Shown here: positions 1 through 8,531 of the stretch, one piece after another
How positions within the stretch are numbered: position 1 is the stretch's first letter
Layout of the letters: every line of letters starts with the position of its first letter
NCBI GenBank assembly: GCA_946479985.1
Contig: CAMLIF010000012.1
Coordinates: 1-57,001 of the forward strand
DNA length: 57,001 nt
Source: an uncultured Flavobacteriales bacterium
GTDB lineage: Bacteria; Bacteroidota; Bacteroidia; Flavobacteriales; Crocinitomicaceae
Direction: 5' to 3'
Notes under the pieces: generated by a model
Databases searched by the model: none
What the model saw: the letters and a program-made list of their open reading frames with translations, nothing else
Told to the model about the DNA's origin: nothing
Program-made: the position numbers and the translations under genes

Positions 1-1100
1 CTTCTGCCCTGATTCAGAATGGAGTTCTCCGGAGTATCATCTTTATGGCGTTTTTTTGCATCATAAATTTCCTGGGCAGTCATGTTCTTCTTGTCAAGTT
101 TTTCGCGTTTCTTTTCTTCTTTCGCTAAATCTTCTTTGGAAATTCCTTCCGGTAATACAGCAATGTGAACTTCAGATTCAGCTACGCCATCAGAGGTAGG
201 ATTGATCCACTTGCTGTCAACCGTTTCCATGATGATATCGCCGCTTTTCGCATCCAGTTTTGTTCCCATTGTAATGTCTTTGGTCTCAGGGTTGACTCCA
301 ATTACATCTTCTGCAAGGGTTAACTTTTGTCCGCCGAAAAGAAATGCATCATAAGACATATCAGGAAAATAGTATTCGTAGAAGCCATTCAGATTCGGGC
401 TTTCAGGCGATAAATGATCAAAAATAATGCGGTCGTATTCTTTCTCGTATTTCAGACTCATCGAAACCTGGGAAGAATGTTCGAAAAATACTCTTTTCAA
501 GGTTGTTTCTTTTGTTTTGAATATTGATTGCCCGAATTTAACTCCTTTTGAAGTGAAGCTCAATACGTCAAGCAGTTTCATGTTGCTGTTCAATCCACCG
601 CCGTTCCAGCCGAGAAGAATGTATGAATCTTTATTTCCTTCGGTGAAAGGCACAATTTGATAATAAAGAGCTCCGTACCAATTTTCGTTGTCTACAACTT
701 CCGTAGGTTTTGGGTTGTAGATGTCGCGAACGTAATTTAATTTAATTGAACGTGGTTCTTTGTTTAAGGCAGATCGTGTAACAACATAACCGTTGTATAA
801 CTGAACCTGATCGGCCAATTCTACGTTCCAGTTTACTATACGTACCAAATTATCCGGACTGTCAATTATTCCGCAGGTTCCTAATTTTGTGAAGTTTATA
901 TCGAATACAGTAGGTTCATTCAGCGTTGTTTCCATCAGCTTATCGAAAGCTGCATTTGCGGCCAGTTTCGCTTCGTCGGTTTTAGCGTTACGAAGTGTAT
1001 CGAGCAATTCGGCTAATTGATTTTCACGTTCAATCGGATCAAATTGAGAAAATCCGACTAAACCGGTTAAAATGAAAACTATGGATAGTAACGATTTCAT
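1..1100 (-). CDS. Secreted protein of unknown function, C-terminus cut by window edge
   Basis: The minus frame is open from an ATG at 1100 down to base 1, giving about 366 visible residues, so the gene is partial. It begins with a signal peptide (MKSLLSIVFILTGLVGFSQ), so the product is exported. The mature part starts with a short acidic helical stretch and continues as beta-rich sequence with Asn/Gly turns (for example LLGWNGGG near residue 165). The visible end is Lys/Glu-rich and charged, around the segment KEEKKREKLDKKNMTAQEI. I do not recognise a family and see no catalytic motif. The gene lies 55 bp downstream of the ferredoxin gene in the same direction, but no functional link is visible. 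Confidence 0.75.
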   Translation of the reverse strand, partial: MKSLLSIVFILTGLVGFSQFDPIERENQLAELLDTLRNAKTDEAKLAANAAFDKLMETTLNEPTVFDINFTKLGTCGIIDSPDNLVRIVNWNVELADQVQLYNGYVVTRSALNKEPRSIKLNYVRDIYNPKPTEVVDNENWYGALYYQIVPFTEGNKDSYILLGWNGGGLNSNMKLLDVLSFTSKGVKFGQSIFKTKETTLKRVFFEHSSQVSMSLKYEKEYDRIIFDHLSPESPNLNGFYEYYFPDMSYDAFLFGGQKLTLAEDVIGVNPETKDITMGTKLDAKSGDIIMETVDSKWINPTSDGVAESEVHIAVLPEGISKEDLAKEEKKREKLDKKNMTAQEIYDAKKRHKDDTPENSILNQGR

Positions 1101-1155
1101 GTCTCAATAATGAAGTTCAATATTTTGGTTACAAGGTAAATCGTTCGGTGAACAA

Positions 1156-1503
1156 TTACAAATGCATGAAGTCTTTCTTTGCTAATAATTCGTCTTCCGA
1201 TTCTTCAAATTCAGGATCGTCAACACAACAATCTACCGGACAAACGGCAGCACATTGGGGTTCGTCGTGAAAGCCAACACATTCGGTACATTTATCCGAA
1301 ACGATAAAGTAAACGTCCATGTCTTTAGGTTCAAATTCCTGATCGGCTTCAATTTCTTCACCTCCAAGTGTTGTGATCATACCTTTCAACGAAGTTCCGT
1401 CTGAATAACGCCATTCCGCTCCTCCTTCGTAGATAGCATTGTTGGGGCATTCCGGTTCGCATGCACCACAATTGATGCATTCGTCTGTTATCATGATCGA
1501 CAT
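1156..1503 (-). CDS. 2[4Fe-4S] ferredoxin
   Basis: This 115-residue protein is a small electron carrier of the bacterial dicluster ferredoxin family. The first cluster motif is [12 protein letters not shown] near residues 10-21. The second is CTECVGF...C-AAV-CPVDC near residues 73-92, with the lengthened loop between its second and third cysteines that is typical of Alvin-type ferredoxins. The residues between the motifs and the acidic C-terminus ([13 protein letters not shown]) also fit that group. It is transcribed divergently from the acyl-CoA reductase gene with 105 bp between the starts. That suggests, without proving, a shared regulatory region or a shared redox role. A TATATTTG box on the minus strand lies 18 bp upstream of the start. 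Confidence 0.93.
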   Translation of the reverse strand: MSIMITDECINCGACEPECPNNAIYEGGAEWRYSDGTSLKGMITTLGGEEIEADQEFEPKDMDVYFIVSDKCTECVGFHDEPQCAAVCPVDCCVDDPEFEESEDELLAKKDFMHL

Positions 1504-1521
1504 TCTCTATAATTTTTTGTG

Positions 1522-1529
1522 CAAATATA
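1522..1529 (-). promoter_or_regulatory. -7 box of the ferredoxin gene
   Basis: On the minus strand the sequence reads TATATTTG, an exact match to the Bacteroidota -7 consensus TAnnTTTG. No TTG lies at the usual 19-23 bp upstream; the nearest is about 24 bp away, so only the -7 element is convincing. Confidence 0.55.
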
Positions 1530-1570
1530 CGAAGTCCGCTTCTTTTCGTTGCACAATTCTTACAGAAACA

Positions 1571-1604
1571 TTGGGAAGAGAGGAGAAATTTATTGGTAAT
1601 TTTG
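1571..1604 (+). promoter_or_regulatory. Promoter of the acyl-CoA reductase gene
   Basis: TTG at 1571-1573, a 23-bp spacer and TAATTTTG at 1597-1604 fit the Flavobacterium-type promoter TTG-N17-23-TAnnTTTG. The box ends only 4 nt before the GTG start at 1609, so transcription should begin at or next to the start codon. Confidence 0.55.
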
Positions 1605-1608
1605 CCGC

Positions 1609-2652
1609 GTGGAAAGAGAAATAATAGTAAATGGTCTGATACAGTTCGGAAAATTGTTGAATAATCTGGGACAAAACGCGACTTACCCGGGTTTTCAAAG
1701 TAGGGTAACAGAATCGGAGTATCTTGAAATTCAACACGCAATAAATAAAGAGCAGCAATTTAATCCGTGGTTCACAAAAGAAAATATTTGTTCTGCCCTG
1801 AGTGGAATTGCCTGTATGCTGCAACCTGAAGAACTGGACAAAGTTATTAGCAACTATGGAGTTAACGGTTTGCCTAAAAAAGTTGCTATTATCATGGCCG
1901 GGAACATTCCTTTTGTCGGATTTCACGATGTACTCGCTGTCTTATTGACTGGAAACAGCGCCGTTTGTAAATTCAGCTCGAGTGATTCCAGGATTCCACC
2001 GTTATTATTGAGTAAATTGATTGAGTTTGCTCCGGAATTAAAGGAAAGACTGATTTTTTCATTCGGACCTTTGAAAGAGTATGATGCCGTAATTGCAACC
2101 GGTTCTAATAATACCATTGCAGGCTTAAGTACTTATTTCAAGCATGTTCCGGCCTTATTTCGAAAAAATAGAACTTCCATTGCCGTTTTAGACGGAACAG
2201 AAACAACAGAAGAACTCACCTTACTTGCCGATGATTGTTTCATGTATTTCGGAATGGGCTGCAGAAATGTCGGAAAGTTATTTCTTCCGGAGAATTTTGA
2301 GATTAACCGGATATTTGAAGCATTTCTATCCTATGGAGACATTATCAATCATCACAAGTATGCGAATAACTATGATTATCAGCGGACAATATTCCTGATG
2401 AATCAAATTGCTTTTCTCGACAACAATTCTTTCATGATGAAAGAAGATCAGGGATTGCATGCTCCGCTTTCCATGTTGTTCTATTCCAGGTACACCAATA
2501 GAAGTGAAGTGGATGCATTTATTGCAGATCATCAGAACGAAATTCAAATCGAAGTAGGTCATTTGGCTGTTCCGTTCGGAATGGCTCAATCGCCTGGAAT
2601 CCTTGACTTTGCAGACGGTGTTGATACCTTTGGCTGGCTCATGAAATTGTAG
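1609..2652 (+). CDS. LuxC-like acyl-CoA reductase
   Basis: This 347-residue protein resembles the LuxC/acyl-CoA reductase family, members of the aldehyde dehydrogenase superfamily that reduce fatty acyl-CoA to the aldehyde with NADPH. Visible family features are KVAIIMAGNIPFVGFHDVL (about residues 86-104), the cofactor-domain segment GNSAVCKFSSSDS, and the region DDCFMYFGMGCRNVGKLFLP (about 205-224), which carries the presumed catalytic cysteine in GMGCRN. The start is GTG; an in-frame stop at 1597 excludes any earlier start, and the N-terminus (GLIQFGKLLNNLG) matches where the family normally begins. The substrate is not evident. The divergent ferredoxin could be a functional partner, but that is inference. 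Confidence 0.87.
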   Translation: MEREIIVNGLIQFGKLLNNLGQNATYPGFQSRVTESEYLEIQHAINKEQQFNPWFTKENICSALSGIACMLQPEELDKVISNYGVNGLPKKVAIIMAGNIPFVGFHDVLAVLLTGNSAVCKFSSSDSRIPPLLLSKLIEFAPELKERLIFSFGPLKEYDAVIATGSNNTIAGLSTYFKHVPALFRKNRTSIAVLDGTETTEELTLLADDCFMYFGMGCRNVGKLFLPENFEINRIFEAFLSYGDIINHHKYANNYDYQRTIFLMNQIAFLDNNSFMMKEDQGLHAPLSMLFYSRYTNRSEVDAFIADHQNEIQIEVGHLAVPFGMAQSPGILDFADGVDTFGWLMKL

Positions 2653-2738
2653 TTATTAACAATTGGTTTTGAGTTATTAACAATTATTTGTAACCATTCA
2701 CTTACTTTAGCGTAATATCTGACACAAAATCTGATTTT

Positions 2739-3797
2739 ATGCGATTCGTTATTCTTGCTTTCAGTACTTTATCTTTTGTTGGATCAACTCAAGCTTCTGT
2801 TGAACACAAACAAATGTCTCAGGACGAGTATGTTAATATTTGGTCGAATGTTGCGGTAGAGCAAATGACCATTCACCGTATTCCTGCCAGTATAACGCTT
2901 GCGCAGGGCTTATTGGAGTCCGGAAATGGAAATTCTGTTTTAGCCGTTGAAGGGAACAATCACTTCGGTATTAAATGCAGTAATTGGTCCGGTGAAACTA
3001 TCCATGTAGATGATGATATAAAAAATGAATGTTTCAGAAAGTATGGTTCTGCTACTGAATCGTATTTGGATCATTCGCTTTTCCTTAAAAAAACGCGGTA
3101 CTCAAATTTATTCAGTTTAAAGGTCAATGATTATAAAGGCTGGGCGAAAGGTTTAAAAGAAGATGGTTATGCAACTCATCCTCAGTATGCTTCAAAGCTA
3201 ATAGAGTTAATAGAGCGCTTGAAGCTATATGAATACGATGAGATCAATACAGCAATTGATGCTAATCAGACAATTGCAACAGTTATTAAGGAGGAACCGG
3301 TTAAAGAAACTGCATCATCTGCTTCTAAGAATCCAACTGCTTCCTCTACCACCAATACTTCCAGTACAAACTCAGGAACGGTAACGGCTTCGTCGAGCAT
3401 TTCAGCGAATAAAACGATTGCGATAGATGAGTCGAGCTTAAATACCAGTGCTCATAAAGTGCTGGAACACAAAAACGAGGTTTCATACATTATTGCACGA
3501 AAAGGAGACACTTATTACAAAATTGCCCGCGAATTTCAACTAGGGATGTGGCAATTGTATAAATACAATGATTACGGTGATAAAAAAGATATATTGAGTC
3601 CCGGAGACATCGTTTATATTGATCCGAAGAGATTACATGCCAAAGAGAAAAATGCGGTTTACATTGCTAAGTCAGATGTTAAACTCTATGAAATCTCTCA
3701 GCAGGAAGGTATTAAAGTTGGTGCCTTGATGAAGATGAATGGCATTCTCGATGAGAAAGCGACCATTTCAAAAGGGCAAAAAGTGCTTCTTCGCTAA
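2739..3797 (+). CDS. Secreted glucosaminidase (GH73) with C-terminal LysM domains
   Basis: This 352-residue protein is predicted to cleave peptidoglycan glycan strands in the periplasm or outside the cell. A signal peptide covers residues 1-19. A GH73/FlgJ-like N-acetylglucosaminidase domain covers about 30-165, including SITLAQGLLESGNGNSVLA with the catalytic Glu, then NNHFGIKC and a YATHPQYASKLI segment. A Ser/Thr/Lys-rich linker follows at about 190-235. Two LysM-like modules end the protein: VSYIIARKGDTYYKIAREFQ near 250 and AVYIAKSDVKLYEISQQEGI near 302. The order of lytic domain, linker and LysM is common in Bacteroidota hydrolases that act in cell separation or turnover. A strong terminator follows, so the gene is probably monocistronic. 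Confidence 0.93.
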   Translation: MRFVILAFSTLSFVGSTQASVEHKQMSQDEYVNIWSNVAVEQMTIHRIPASITLAQGLLESGNGNSVLAVEGNNHFGIKCSNWSGETIHVDDDIKNECFRKYGSATESYLDHSLFLKKTRYSNLFSLKVNDYKGWAKGLKEDGYATHPQYASKLIELIERLKLYEYDEINTAIDANQTIATVIKEEPVKETASSASKNPTASSTTNTSSTNSGTVTASSSISANKTIAIDESSLNTSAHKVLEHKNEVSYIIARKGDTYYKIAREFQLGMWQLYKYNDYGDKKDILSPGDIVYIDPKRLHAKEKNAVYIAKSDVKLYEISQQEGIKVGALMKMNGILDEKATISKGQKVLLR

Positions 3798-3858
3798 ACG
3801 AAGATTGTTGAACACTGATATACATAGATTGTTTGTCAGGTTAAAGTTGTTGTTTGTG

Positions 3859-3901
3859 AAAGCAGCGAAGTAGGCTTAGTAGTCACTTCGTTGCTTTTTT
3901 A
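3859..3901 (+). terminator. Intrinsic terminator after the glucosaminidase gene
   Basis: The arms AAAGCAGCGAAGT (3859-3871) and ACTTCGTTGCTTT (3885-3897) pair over 13 bp with one G-U, around a 13-nt loop, and run into a T tract. Confidence 0.85.
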
Positions 3902-4058
3902 GCTTTTCAAGCTTTTTGTTTTGGAATTAAATGTGAGATTACAATGTTAAAAATTGAATTTTTGTTCAATTTAGAGATATTTTAATACTTTTAGAGTGCA
4001 TTTAATCGATTTAGGATTAAAAGAAAAAGTCAAACTACGTATCAAAACTAATACAACG

Positions 4059-5600
4059 ATGAAACCCTCCAGCGAATTATTTAAGCTCATTAAATCACTC
4101 TCCAAATCAGAGAAAAGATTTTTCAAACTTTCATCGGCACTTCAATCGGGAGAAAAGAATTATCTCAAGATCTTTGATTTTATTGAAAAGCAAAGCCACT
4201 ATGATGAAGAAGAATTAAAAACGGCTTTTTTGAATGAGACTTTTGTTAAACATCTTCCTTCTGAAAAAAACCATTTATACCGACTGATACTGAAGAGTCT
4301 GCGTGTATATTACAGTGAGCAAAGTGCTTCAAGTATTCTGAAACAGGAATTAAAGAACGTTGAAATACTTTATTCTAAAGCGCTTTATAAAGAATGTGAG
4401 AAATTTGTTCAGCGGGCAAAATCTTTAGCACAGGAAAATGAAGAGTTTTATTATTGGTACGAACTGATTTCCTGGGAGAAACGTTTGCTGGAAGCAGCCT
4501 ACGAAGATGGAGAATTCAGCCAGGATTTAGATGTCATAGTTGCCGAAGAAGAAACGGTTATTGAGAAATTAAGGAACGTTGCTGAATACCAGGTTATTTA
4601 CTCTAAAATCAATCTTATTTTCCGTTCGGGAGGTTTCACCAGGAATGAAGCCGAGCGCAAAGTGGTGGATGATATTTCTGATTACCATTTGATCAAAGGA
4701 AAAAATACAGCGCTTTCAACCAGGGCTTCTTCCATGTGTTATTACATCAAAGGATTGTGTGCTGCAACAGTTCGCAATTACGAGGATAGTTTTCAGTTCT
4801 TTAATCGAACAAAGACCATTTTAGATAATAATCCGTTGATCAAACAAGATTTGGCGCAGCGTTATGTGTTAACGCTTTCATTCCTGATTCGCTGTCACGT
4901 TGATAATAAACAATTTAAGGAAGCGCAGGACCTGATCCAGGAAATGCGTGCACTGGAAAAACAAAAAGGATTCAATTCAACAGATATTTCGCTGCGTATT
5001 CTAACTATTTCCTTCAATGCGGAGTTTTTTCTGTATCATGCCATGGGCGATTTTGCGAAATCGAAGCGTATTGCAGAAGAGATTGATTTTATGGGAGGTG
5101 ATCTGATTGATAAAATCCCGAAAGAACAAGCTGTTTTATTCCTTTACAACAAAGCGTATTCTTACTTTGGAAATGGCGATTATAAAAAGGCTCTTCAGAT
5201 TCTGAATGAAGTTTTGAATGACAACGAACAGCGTTTGCGACAAGATATTTACAGTTTTGCACGCATCTTCAACCTGATTATTCACTACGAATTGGAAAAC
5301 TTCGATTTCCTGGAATACATTGTAAAGTCTACGAACCGTTACCTGAACAAGTACGAGAGGGATTACGAAATCGAGCAATGTGTGTTGAAACATATCCGTA
5401 AACTGGCTAAGATTATTTCTCCGGCCCAGCGTACGGAGATTTTCGAAAAGTTGAAAGAAGAAGTAGAAACGTTGATGAAAGATCCGCAGGAACGTGTAAT
5501 TCTCGAATATTTCCATCTGCCTGCATGGATCGATTCACAATTGAAAAAAATCGATTTTCCGACAGCAGTTCAGCAATACGACAAACATCTGAATGACTAA
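4059..5600 (+). CDS. Large helical protein with TPR-like repeats, function unknown
   Basis: From the ATG at 4059 the product has 513 residues. The frame stays open to an upstream ATG at 3996, but MKPSSELFKLIKSLSKSEKRFFKLSS is the more natural N-terminus. There is no signal peptide or membrane segment, so it should be cytoplasmic. The whole protein is amphipathic helix: pairs such as ALYKECEKFVQRAKSLAQEN and KALQILNEVLNDNEQ suggest TPR-like solenoid repeats, and the acidic/basic balance is even. Similar long helical proteins are common in Flavobacteriales, but I cannot name a function. Intergenic AT-rich sequence with no clear terminator separates it from proS. Confidence 0.75.
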   Translation: MKPSSELFKLIKSLSKSEKRFFKLSSALQSGEKNYLKIFDFIEKQSHYDEEELKTAFLNETFVKHLPSEKNHLYRLILKSLRVYYSEQSASSILKQELKNVEILYSKALYKECEKFVQRAKSLAQENEEFYYWYELISWEKRLLEAAYEDGEFSQDLDVIVAEEETVIEKLRNVAEYQVIYSKINLIFRSGGFTRNEAERKVVDDISDYHLIKGKNTALSTRASSMCYYIKGLCAATVRNYEDSFQFFNRTKTILDNNPLIKQDLAQRYVLTLSFLIRCHVDNKQFKEAQDLIQEMRALEKQKGFNSTDISLRILTISFNAEFFLYHAMGDFAKSKRIAEEIDFMGGDLIDKIPKEQAVLFLYNKAYSYFGNGDYKKALQILNEVLNDNEQRLRQDIYSFARIFNLIIHYELENFDFLEYIVKSTNRYLNKYERDYEIEQCVLKHIRKLAKIISPAQRTEIFEKLKEEVETLMKDPQERVILEYFHLPAWIDSQLKKIDFPTAVQQYDKHLND

Positions 5601-5729
5601 TTGTATTTTGCCGGCGAAATGAATTCGAATTGTTCGGAATTATTCGTCCATTACGCGATAAATTACTAATTCTCCATTCGTAATTAGCAATTCTTATTCG
5701 TAAATTCGCGCCTTATTAGAAAAGCAATA

Positions 5730-7205
5730 ATGGCACAGAAATATACTACAAGACAAGAGGATTATTCGAAATGGTACAATGAATTGGTCGACAGAGCTGA
5801 TTTGGCGGAACATTCTGATGTGAAAGGATGTATGGTAATTAAACCATACGGATACGCTATTTGGGAAAATATGCGTGATATTTTGGACAAAAAGTTCAAA
5901 GAAACAGGTCACTCAAATGCTTATTTCCCGTTGTTCATCCCGAAGTCTTATTTAAGTAAAGAAGCTGCGCACGTTGACGGTTTTGCGAAAGAATGTGCTG
6001 TTGTAACACATTATCGTTTGAAGCAGGATCCGAACGGTACGGGACTTATTGTAGATCCGGATGCAAAATTGGAAGAAGAACTTATTGTTCGACCAACATC
6101 TGAAACAATTATCTGGAACTCATACAAAAAGTGGATTCAGTCGTACCGCGATTTACCAATTTTGATCAACCAATGGGCAAACGTTGTCCGCTGGGAAATG
6201 AGAACCCGTTTATTCCTTAGAACTACCGAGTTTTTATGGCAGGAAGGTCACACAGCTCACGCTACAAAAGCCGAAGCAATTGAGGAGACAGAACGTATGC
6301 TGGATGTTTATACAGATTTTTCTGAAAACTACATGGCTGTTCCAGTGATTCGCGGACGTAAAACAGCAAGTGAGCGTTTTGCAGGAGCAGATGATACGTA
6401 TTGTATTGAAGCCATGATGCAGGACGGAAAAGCACTTCAGGCCGGAACCTCGCACTTTTTGGGTCAGAATTTCGCGAAAGCATTCGAAGTGAAATTTGCT
6501 GACAAAGAAGGAAAACTGGATCACGTTTGGGCAACTTCATGGGGAGTTTCCACTCGTTTGATGGGAGCGTTGATTATGACGCATTCTGACGACGAAGGAT
6601 TGGTTTTGCCTCCGGCACTTGCTCCGATCCACGTAGTTATTATTCCAATTCACAGAACGGACGAAGAATTGGAAATTATCAATGAAAAAGTTGCTCAGAT
6701 CAGTTCAGAACTGAGAGCTCTTGGGATCAAGGTTAAATACGACAGCGACGATCAGAAGCGTCCGGGATGGAAATTTGCGGAATACGAAGCAAAAGGAGTT
6801 CCGGTTCGTTTGGCAATTGGTCCGCGCGATTTGGCGAATGGAGTTGTTGAACTTGCCCGAAGAGATACGAAAGAGAAAAATACAGTTGCATTGGAAGGTC
6901 TTACAGCGCATATCGAGCAATTGTTGAAAGAGATACAGGATAATTTGTTAGAGCGCGCTAAAACGTATCGTGCTGAGAAAACACAGCTTGTTGATTCATA
7001 CGAAGATTTCAAAGTGAAATTGGAAAAAGACGGTGGGTTCTTTATGGCGCACTGGGACGGAACCGCTGAAACAGAAGAAAAGATTAAACAGGAAACGAAA
7101 GCAACAATCCGCTGTATTCCTTTGGAACGCGAAGAAGAAACCGGGGTTTGTATGGTAACCGGAAAGCCATCAGCTGGAAGGGTTGTTTTTGCGAAAGCAT
7201 ACTAA
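5730..7205 (+). CDS. proS: Prolyl-tRNA synthetase, archaeal/eukaryal type
   Basis: This 491-residue class II aminoacyl-tRNA synthetase charges tRNA-Pro with proline. The length and the absence of the bacterial editing insertion indicate the ProS type 3 (archaeal/eukaryal-like) form usual in Bacteroidota. Visible features are the N-terminal [17 protein letters not shown], the motif 2 region [26 protein letters not shown], the motif 3 region [27 protein letters not shown] (about residues 270-296), and an anticodon-binding domain from about 300 with [15 protein letters not shown]. The C-terminal extension ends in VFAKAY, as in this subfamily, and carries a Cys near [13 protein letters not shown]. 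The start ATG at 5730 matches the family N-terminus. Confidence 0.97.
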   Translation: MAQKYTTRQEDYSKWYNELVDRADLAEHSDVKGCMVIKPYGYAIWENMRDILDKKFKETGHSNAYFPLFIPKSYLSKEAAHVDGFAKECAVVTHYRLKQDPNGTGLIVDPDAKLEEELIVRPTSETIIWNSYKKWIQSYRDLPILINQWANVVRWEMRTRLFLRTTEFLWQEGHTAHATKAEAIEETERMLDVYTDFSENYMAVPVIRGRKTASERFAGADDTYCIEAMMQDGKALQAGTSHFLGQNFAKAFEVKFADKEGKLDHVWATSWGVSTRLMGALIMTHSDDEGLVLPPALAPIHVVIIPIHRTDEELEIINEKVAQISSELRALGIKVKYDSDDQKRPGWKFAEYEAKGVPVRLAIGPRDLANGVVELARRDTKEKNTVALEGLTAHIEQLLKEIQDNLLERAKTYRAEKTQLVDSYEDFKVKLEKDGGFFMAHWDGTAETEEKIKQETKATIRCIPLEREEETGVCMVTGKPSAGRVVFAKAY

Positions 7206-7224
7206 GATAATCAAAAAGGAGTTT

Positions 7225-7301
7225 TATGCTGCGGCGGGCTCGACAACCTTTTAGAACGAAATGAAAAGGTGGCTGAATGCTTGCGCAGTAGATACAGCAT
7301 A
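7225..7301. repeat. GC-rich structured intergenic element
   Basis: Between proS and the next gene lies a stretch richer in G+C than its surroundings. TATGCTG (7225-7231) and CAGCATA (7295-7301) form an outer stem, with ACCTTTT (7246-7252) and AAAAGGT (7264-7270) nested inside. A direct near-repeat, CGGCGGGCTCGA and CGGCGGAGTCGA, flanks the inner hairpin. It could be a small RNA, an mRNA structure or a dispersed intergenic repeat. No long T tract follows, so it is not an obvious terminator. Confidence 0.45.
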
Positions 7302-7346
7302 GGCGCGGCGGAGTCGAAGCCCCTTTTCAATTTTAAATTAGAGTTT

Positions 7347-8024
7347 ATGGATACACGTCAGGTAATTCAACAGTTGCTGGAAAAAAAGGCAGCTTTGAAG
7401 CAAGATATTTTCGAAGACACAAAAAGCCATTTCGAGCGTTTTAAAGAGCACATTACGGAAGAAGTAAAAGAGCTTCGCAAGTTGGTAAAGGATGAGCGTG
7501 TACGATTGAGTGTTGAAGTGAAGGGAGAATTCCAGATCCAGATCTATATTGGAAGTGATGTACTGGTTTTTCAGATGCACTCAAATGTTTTTCGTCTGCC
7601 CGATGAACACGCTTTGTGGAAAACCGATTACCTGAAAGAAGATGCCGAACGCGGTTATTTCGGAATTATCAACATTTATAATTTCCTGGCAGAATCCTAT
7701 TTAAAGAACCGATTGAATGATGTAGGTTACCTGATCGGACGTATTTTCATCAATAAAGATGAAAATTACATGGTAGAAGGGAAGGGGCAATTAGGATTTT
7801 TGTTCCGTGATCTAACTCGGGAAAAGATCAATGACGCGATCATGAAACACATTATTCACGTATCATTTGTCTATGCTTTGGAGTTTGATTTGCTGACTCC
7901 GCCGTACGATTTAGTTTCGAAAGCCACTGTAATTCAGATGATAGAATTAAATGCAAAGGAATCAGTTCAAACCGGTAAACGTCTGGGCTTCAAATTTGAG
8001 GCAGAAGACAACGACTTTTTTTAA
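7347..8024 (+). CDS. Conserved cytoplasmic protein of unknown function
   Basis: The likely start is the ATG at 7347 (MDTRQVIQQLLEKKAALKQD), giving 225 residues. The frame is open further upstream, but only through the GC-rich intergenic element. Residues 1-50 are a charged helix, probably a coiled coil, followed by an alpha/beta domain with RLSVEVKGEFQIQIYIGSDVLVFQMHSNVF and an aromatic-rich centre. No signal peptide, membrane span or catalytic signature is seen. Proteins of this kind occur in Flavobacteriales genomes without an assigned role, and I do not recognise the family. It precedes tRNA-Glu, which has its own promoter, so it is not clearly in an operon with rpsT. Confidence 0.75.
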   Translation: MDTRQVIQQLLEKKAALKQDIFEDTKSHFERFKEHITEEVKELRKLVKDERVRLSVEVKGEFQIQIYIGSDVLVFQMHSNVFRLPDEHALWKTDYLKEDAERGYFGIINIYNFLAESYLKNRLNDVGYLIGRIFINKDENYMVEGKGQLGFLFRDLTREKINDAIMKHIIHVSFVYALEFDLLTPPYDLVSKATVIQMIELNAKESVQTGKRLGFKFEAEDNDFF

Positions 8025-8043
8025 GAAAAATTGGTGCCGGGCC

Positions 8044-8073
8044 TTGTAAAAAGAAAAAATACGGCTATATTTG
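8044..8073 (+). promoter_or_regulatory. Promoter of tRNA-Glu and possibly rpsT
   Basis: TTG at 8044-8046, a 19-bp spacer and TATATTTG at 8066-8073 match the Bacteroidota promoter consensus very well. The tRNA 5' end is 20 bp downstream of the box. Confidence 0.8.
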
Positions 8074-8092
8074 CACTCCGAAATTAAAAAAC

Positions 8093-8164
8093 GGCCCATT
8101 CGTCTAGTGGTTAGGACGCCAGGTTTTCATCCTGGAAACAGGAGTTCGATTCTCCTATGGGCTG
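8093..8164 (+). tRNA. tRNA-Glu, anticodon TTC
   Basis: The 72-nt cloverleaf folds fully. The acceptor stem GGCCCAT pairs with ATGGGCT (first pair G-U), the anticodon stem CCAGG pairs with CCTGG around the loop TTTTCAT with anticodon TTC, and the T stem AGGAG pairs with CTCCT around TTCGATT. The discriminator is G. The 3' CCA is not encoded, as is usual in this phylum. It lies 31 bp upstream of rpsT and may be co-transcribed with it. Confidence 0.97.
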
Positions 8165-8195
8165 CAAGTTAATGTATAACTATTTATAAAGTAAA

Positions 8196-8447
8196 ATGGC
8201 AAATCATAAGTCAGCTCAAAAAAGAATCCGTTCTAACGATGTTAAACGTGTCCGTAACAAATACCAGCATAAAACTACACGTAATGCTGTTCGTAAATTG
8301 CGTGCGTCTAAAGACAAGAAGGAAGCTCTTGAGTTATTGCCTGGCGTAACTTCTATGTTGGATAAGTTAGCGAAACGCAATATCATTCACAAGAACAAAG
8401 CTGCTAACCTAAAATCAGGTTTGGCAACGTTGGTGAACAAATTATAA
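8196..8447 (+). CDS. rpsT: 30S ribosomal protein S20
   Basis: This 83-residue, very basic protein begins [21 protein letters not shown], the S20 signature, and has the family's three-helix layout with [17 protein letters not shown] near the end. S20 binds 16S rRNA early in assembly of the 30S subunit. The length is normal. It sits just downstream of tRNA-Glu, and the only good promoter seen is upstream of that tRNA, so the two probably share a transcript. A strong hairpin terminator follows. Confidence 0.98.
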   Translation: MANHKSAQKRIRSNDVKRVRNKYQHKTTRNAVRKLRASKDKKEALELLPGVTSMLDKLAKRNIIHKNKAANLKSGLATLVNKL

Positions 8448-8470
8448 GAGAAAGAAATTTCAAATGACTC

Positions 8471-8515
8471 AGGTCTTGTCAGTCCGCCCGAGGCGGATAG
8501 ATGAGACCTTTTTTT
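8471..8515 (+). terminator. Intrinsic terminator of rpsT
   Basis: AGGTCT (8471-8476) pairs with AGACCT (8504-8509), followed by a T run. Inside lies a second perfect hairpin, TCCGCC-CGA-GGCGGA (8483-8497), so the structure is a hairpin carrying a GC-rich insert. The inner palindrome resembles other small GC palindromes in the window. Confidence 0.85.
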
Positions 8516-8531
8516 GTTCTATCTTTCCAGC

